Shown piece after piece: positions 59,354 to 64,000 of a stretch of DNA of 64,000 nt. Below the pieces are notes generated by a model. The model saw only the letters and a program-made list of their open reading frames with translations. It did no database searches and was not told the origin of the DNA. Source of the stretch: Magnolia sinica (Eukaryota; Streptophyta; Magnoliopsida; Magnoliales; Magnoliaceae); contig NC_080588.1 in NCBI RefSeq assembly GCF_029962835.1, forward strand, positions 68,106,501 through 68,170,500, read 5' to 3'. The position numbers and the translations under genes are program-made. Each line of letters opens with the position of its first letter. Position 1 is the stretch's first letter.

Positions 59354-60049
59354 GGGAGAAACAAGGAAGAAGAGGGTGTAACTGACAAATTACAGGAAAA
59401 AAAAAAACCAAAGCTCTGAATCTTCTGTTTGTTTTTATTTTTATTTTTTCTATTTTCTTGTCTAAATATGGGAAGGTTGAATGTGTATGAAAGAGAGGAG
59501 AGGACTGCGAGTCTGGCCGAAATGCGTGGACAAACATATGGAAAGGAGCCAATGGAGGAAGGAGAAGAGCATGACACGTGGCAGGCTCTTAGCCTGCCAG
59601 GTTGGTCAAGTAAAAAGAGGGAGAATAGGTGGGCCACAGGCCCCTCCTTTTCTCTCTTTTGACAAAAGAACCACCCACCAGGATCTCTTTTTTGCTTGGG
59701 CTCATGATACCAACCACCAACCAACTAGGGGTAGTTTGGTCAGTTTAGATTGATTGGCCCACCTAAGGTGGGACCCACTAAATGGAGGGCTCTCGAGGTG
59801 TTTTGGTCACTCCCAGAAATGGTTCGGCGCTGGCTTGTTTTTAGGCCCAGTAGATAACTGGGTTGGATTTTGCCTGCATCTTTCCATCCTATTCCACACG
59901 CGTGTGGGAGCCGTACACATCCGCACGTGTGGATTATTGCCTGTGCACTGATTCTATGGTTTGGCCAGGTTGATGAAGGGCCATCCTCGTGTGTACACCG
60001 ATTGGATGTTATAAGTAATGACACGTGGCAGGTAAACAAGGCGTATCAT
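59351..60049. other. NET2 promoter side and adjoining unassigned sequence
   Basis: The region upstream of NET2 holds a poly-A run (59397-59408 on the plus strand) and CACGTG-like words (GACACGTGG at about 59573 and 60020; CGCACGTGTGG near 59920), which are potential G-box sites. A MITE-like GGCCCACCTAAGGTGGGACC block lies at 59756. No further gene seen. Confidence 0.4.
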
Positions 60050-60121
60050 TGTATGTTACGTTTCCATACAGCGTCGTATCTCGAATGTCACGTTGTATGT
60101 TACGTTTCCATACAGCGTCGT
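60050..60121. repeat. Two tandem units of about 43 bp
   Basis: TGTATGTTACGTTTCCATAC plus AGCGTCGTA occurs twice, at about 60050 and 60093. The right copy borders a MITE insertion, and the sequence after that MITE (60603 on) continues with GTCGTATCTCGTATCATTGT. Confidence 0.75.
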
Positions 60122-60125
60122 ACCT

Positions 60126-60602
60126 GGAAGCGGATTGCTCAGTAAGCTTAGTAAACTCGGTTGGGTCCACCATGATTTATGTATTTTATCTGGTATGTCC
60201 ATCCATTTTACAAGATAATTTTAGGGCCTTGGTTCAAAACCGAAGCATATACAAGCTAAAATGGACCACATCACAGGAAACATTGTGAATTGAATTTCTA
60301 CAGTTGAAAAGTTCTTAAGGGCTATGGAAGTTTTTGATCAAAGATTATATTTATTTTGTTCTATCAGCTATGTTTTTTTTTATCTTATGAACGGTTTGGA
60401 TGAAAAATAAACATCACTGTAGGGCCTAAAAAGGTTTCAACAGTGGAAATCATTATTTTCACTGTTTACTGAGGTATGGTCCACTTAAGATTTGTATAAG
60501 CTTCAAATTTTGGCTCAACGCATGAAATTAGATGGAAAAACGGATGGAAGGTGTGGATAAACCATATAAATTCACAGTGGGCTCAGTACGCAATCCGATT
60601 TT
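60126..60602. mobile_element. Mutator-type MITE, GCGGATTGCTCAGT family
   Basis: Begins GGAAGCGGATTGCTCAGTAA and ends GCTCAGTACGCAATCCGATT with TT. GTCGTACCT (60117-60125) and GTCGTATCT (60603-60611) agree at 8 of 9 bases. The interior carries GGACCACATCACAGGAAAC and GTATGGTCCACTTAAGA. A relative lies at 63170. Confidence 0.82.
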
Positions 60603-60649
60603 GTCGTATCTCGTATCATTGTATGCTAACATTTATCTTTATACGTATG

Positions 60650-61178
60650 GGACGCGGTTTGTCTAGGGACGCTGCCCCCAACCAGGTGGTTAGTGATCGG
60701 TGCTATGTGGACCCCAACATGATGTATGTGTTTTATCCACGCCGTCCATCCATTTTGAAAGATAATTTTAGGGCTTGATGCCAAGAAAAAGATAGATCTA
60801 AATTTCAGGTGGACCATACCATGGGAAAACAGTAGTGATTGAATGTCCACCATTAAAAACCTCCTAGGGCACACTGTAATGGTTACTTGACATCTAACCT
60901 GTTGATTAGGTCATACAGACTTCGATGAAGGGAAAAAAAAAATATATCAGCTTGATCCAAAACTTTTGTGGCCCAAGAAGTTTTTAATGGTGGGCGTTCA
61001 ATCAACACTGTGCGGTCCACTTGAGATTTGGATCAACCTCATTTTTGGGTTCATAGCATAAAATGATCCGGAAGAATGGGTGGACGGAATGGATGAAACA
61101 CATACATCATGGTGGGGCCCACGGAGCACTGACCACCAGCCATTGGCTAATGGCAGGGGGAGTAGCCAATCTGTTTCC
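60650..61178. mobile_element. Mutator-type MITE, GGAAACGGATTGG family, with exact 9-bp duplication
   Basis: ATACGTATG occurs at 60641-60649 and 61179-61187, an exact 9-bp target duplication. The right end GGAGTAGCCAATCTGTTTCC is well kept; the left, GGACGCGGTTTGTCTAGGGA, has drifted. It lies only 38 bp from the previous element's right duplication. Confidence 0.9.
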
Positions 61179-61187
61179 ATACGTATG

Positions 61188-61875
61188 CTGCCAGTCCCCT
61201 GTAGATATAGTTGTATTATTGGTGAATCTGCCCCGTCCATCTTGGCGGCTGTATTGTGAGGCCCACTGTAGAAAAATCAAGCTGAACATGCTATGCTAGC
61301 TTCTGCACGTTAATCAGGTGACCGTTGCTTCTTCAATTGAAGTGGGCTTTGTAAACATGGGTCCCATGTTAGATGTCATAGATTGACGGTCCTGATTCAC
61401 CGATCATGAAGCCACGTGTGCATTGGAGAGGCAACAAACCATGGATGTTCCATGGCGCGGCGAACTTGAAAAGGTCCTCTGTTCCCACGAGGCGACGTGG
61501 GAAACCCGTGTGATGATTTTGCCAATGTGGGCCCCAGTCACGACGTTCTCACGTTTCCAAAGCGGCCTTGCACATGCCCCACAATCATGGCGCGAGTCGG
61601 TGCACATGCCGTAGTATGGTAGTCACGCGGGACACCAAATCAGTGTTGTAGCCAAATGAGAAGTGAACTTACACACGGTTGTACGCTAACATAACATGCA
61701 ACGTTTTTATTCTCTGCTAACACACGGTTGTGCACTTATCTTCCACCATCCACGGACTGGTGGCGGGGATTTCAACGCATCTAAATCAAAACGAATTCTT
61801 GAAATTTCAATTTTCGAAATGCTTACAGATTCCCGCCGACTATCCCGAGAGCGGATTACGCGCGGCCCCGGCCTC
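61188..61875. other. Unassigned intergenic sequence
   Basis: Moderately GC-rich, with short overlapping open frames on both strands that match no family. ACACGGTTGT occurs twice (about 61674 and 61722). Confidence 0.35.
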
Positions 61876-62250
61876 ACACAAGACGTTGTAGATTTACCGT
61901 GGGGCCCACCTTTATATATGTGTTCTATATCCACGCCGTCCATCCATTTTGTTGGAAGAAGATCTTGAATGATGTTCCAATAAAAACTTTCTAATGCCCA
62001 ACGTAAAAAGTAATATTTATTTTCCATCCAACCTGTTGACAATGTCACGTAAACTAAGAATAAAGAGAAAAACAAACATCAGTTTGGCTCAAAACTTAAA
62101 TCGCTCATTAATGATAAATCACCATTATTTTCCTATAAAAAGTTTCATTTGATAATTGGATTTAACATATTTTTGGGCTCATATTTTAAAAATATTTGAA
62201 AAAATGATAGGCATAGCTTAATATAGGATAAATACATTAAAGTGGGCCTA
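61876..62250. mobile_element. MITE relative of the element at 46529, partial
   Basis: GGCCTCACACAAGACGTTGT then TTTACCGTGGGGCCCACC at the left matches the inverted right end of the NIC1-flanking MITE. The right end is not preserved. A further MITE-like block runs to about 62560. Confidence 0.5.
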
Positions 62251-62654
62251 ATATCTTTTTGGTGGGAGCTGTGTGGGTCTATAGTGATATCCTTGGCAAA
62301 TCCACCCTGTTCATCTATTTTAAAATATTACAATTAGTTACGATTTTAAAAATCATCATATCCAAAACTCAGGTAGACCATACCAACAAAACCGTGGTAA
62401 CAATAATATCTACTGTTAAAACCTTTCTGGAGCTGGTCAGGATGTTTATATGTCATCCAAACCGTTGATAGAATTATTACTACTCCTGGTATAAAACTTC
62501 TTTCACTACCAAGCGTTCAATCTCATGGTATGGCCCACATGAGTTCTAGATATGCCATTATAGAATTATTTCTCATTGTAGTCTTTCAAAACTGATGAGT
62601 AAAGTACGTTTGCCACGAAAATCTATCTGGACCCACAACGCCGCGGTGACGAAC

Positions 62655-63160
62655 GGAAACGGATTGGCTACTCCCCCTGCCAACAGCCAATGGATGGTGG
62701 TCGGTGCTCTGTGGGACCCATCATGATGTATGTGTTTCATCCATGCCGTCCATCTATTCTTCTAGATCATTTTATGGCATGAGACAAAAAATTAGTTATA
62801 TAAAAATCTAAAGTGGACCACATTAGAGGAAAGTGTTGATTGAACGTCGACCATTAAAAACCTTTTGGGGGCCGTAATAGTTTTGGATCAAGCTGATCTT
62901 TGTTTTTTCCCTTCATTTAGGTCTGTATAACCTAATCAATAGATTGGATGTCAAATAAACAGTACGGTGGGCCTTAGGAGGATTTTAATGGTGGATATCT
63001 AATCACTGTTGTTTTTCTGTGGTGTGGTCCACCTGAGATTTATATCCCTCTCATTTTTTTGGGAAGCCTAAAATTATCTTTAAAAATGGACGAATGGCAT
63101 GGATGAAACAAATTAATCATGGTGGGCCCACAGAGCACCGACCACAGCCACTGGCTGGTG
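62655..63160. mobile_element. Mutator-type MITE, GGAAACGGATTGG family, right end truncated
   Basis: The left end GGAAACGGATTGGCTACTCC is intact and the interior aligns with other copies to CACAGAGCACCGACCACAGC. The terminal AGTAGCCAATCCG segment is missing where the next element begins. Confidence 0.8.
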
Positions 63161-63169
63161 GAAATAATG

Positions 63170-63657
63170 GTACTGAGTAAGGCAGTCGGCTAAGCGTGCA
63201 GACTATAATCTATGGGCCCAACCCTAATTTAAATACTTTATCAACTCCGTCCACCTATTTTATTAGATAATTTTAGACCTTGATTTAAAAAATGAAGCGT
63301 ATCCAAAGGTCAAGTGAACTACGCCCATAGAAAAAAGTGTGAATTGATCATATACCATTGAAAAATTCTTAAAGGTCACAGAGTTTTGGATCAAGCTGAT
63401 ATTTGTTTTTTTTTTTTTTCATCTAACGAACAGTTTGGATGAAAAATAAACATCACTTTAAGTCCCAGGAAGGTTTCAACGGTGGAAATCATTATTTCTA
63501 CTTTTTTCTAATGGTGTGGTCTACTTTAGCTTTATATATTCTTCAATTTTGGAATCAACCACTGAAATGAGCTGAAAAAACGTATGGAGGGCGTAGATAA
63601 ATTAAATACATTCAAGGTTGGTCCAACAGAGTTTAACTCAGTGCGCAATCCGATTTC
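63170..63657. mobile_element. Mutator-type MITE, GCGGATTGCTCAGT family, left end shortened
   Basis: Right end CTCAGTGCGCAATCCGATTTC is kept; the left begins GTACTGAGTAAGGC without the outermost bases. GAAATAATG (63161-63169) and AAAATAATG (63658-63666) agree at 8 of 9 bases. Confidence 0.72.
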
Positions 63658-63666
63658 AAAATAATG

Positions 63667-64000
63667 CGCGCATGGACTCTCCGTGTTCGTCGGGCGCACG
63701 AAAGAGTTTCTTTCTCGAAAAAGGGGCTTGCTTTTGAGAAAGCTGCATCTCTCGTTTGGTCATGCCACGTTGTTGAGGAACCTTCCTTTCGGTATTCGTA
63801 AAAGCAAAAGCAATATTGAAAAAGCGAGAGGAGAAATGCTACGCAAACACGCGTGTAGAAGGAAGAGTAATGTGCACGCCATCCCATGTGGGAGTTATAT
63901 CAATAGGCGCAAAATCAATCTGGTCCACTCATCAGGTGGGTCCGGATTTTAGATGTACGAATAGGCCAGAATTCAATTTGGTCCACTCACAGGTGGGGCC
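63667..64000. other. Unassigned sequence at the window edge
   Basis: Short open frames on both strands without a recognisable family. It ends in repeated AATCTGGTCCACTCA / CAGGTGGG(T/G)CC words, likely another MITE continuing outside the window. Confidence 0.35.

Noticed and set aside
59136-59724. Longer minus-strand open frames around NET2 exon 1
   Set aside because: They read through the GA microsatellite and leader. Only the 31 codons from MLQRAASNAY plus one base belong to NET2.
63683-63952. Frames at the right edge that might begin a gene
   Set aside because: No family recognised and overlapping frames exist on both strands; the tail is MITE-like.

Overview
The window is nuclear DNA from a flowering plant. 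It has intron-rich genes with GT-AG introns, plant-specific families (NAT11/12-type transporter, NIC1-type nicotinamidase, NETWORKED-2 actin-binding protein) and many short inverted-repeat elements whose cores carry motifs such as GGGCCCCACCATGATGTATG. From memory that motif is abundant in woody magnoliids (Magnolia, Liriodendron, Cinnamomum), so a magnoliid is my guess. The assignment is inference.

Layout. At 0.8-3.5 kb lie the remains of a cytochrome P450 reductase gene on the plus strand. It keeps introns but has lost its middle, and it holds a 1.3-kb Mutator-like element and a SINE. At 6.1-22.3 kb is a complete ten-exon nucleobase-ascorbate transporter gene on the minus strand (2,352-nt CDS, 783 aa). 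Most of its large introns carry their own element: MITEs, an RTE-type LINE tail, SINEs and old LTRs. From 22.3 to 47.2 kb is a 25-kb gene-free interval of MITEs, SINEs, a hAT-like element and a nested pile. In the pile a Mutator-like fold-back element (34.2-43.5 kb) is split by an LTR-derived insertion flanked by AGTAC, and that insertion holds a second LTR-like segment. At 47.2-53.5 kb is a complete five-exon nicotinamidase gene (plus, 244 aa). At 54.5-59.3 kb is a complete two-exon NET2 gene (minus, 1,017 aa), tail to tail with it. From 59.3 kb to the end there are only MITEs and short unassigned stretches.

The three intact genes have unrelated roles: purine/xanthine-type transport, NAD salvage and actin-membrane linkage. 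They do not form a pathway. The nicotinamidase-NET2 pairing matches the Arabidopsis neighbours At2g22570/At2g22560 as I recall them, which suggests old conserved gene order. I found no RNA genes, CRISPR arrays, organelle insertions or obviously transferred genes, and no evidence for a new multi-gene system. The notable points are a GC-AG intron, a changed NAT signature residue, a recent 54-aa duplication in NET2, a repeat-rich NAT 5' flank with a start-adjacent hairpin, and several elements whose ends are fixed by target-site duplications.
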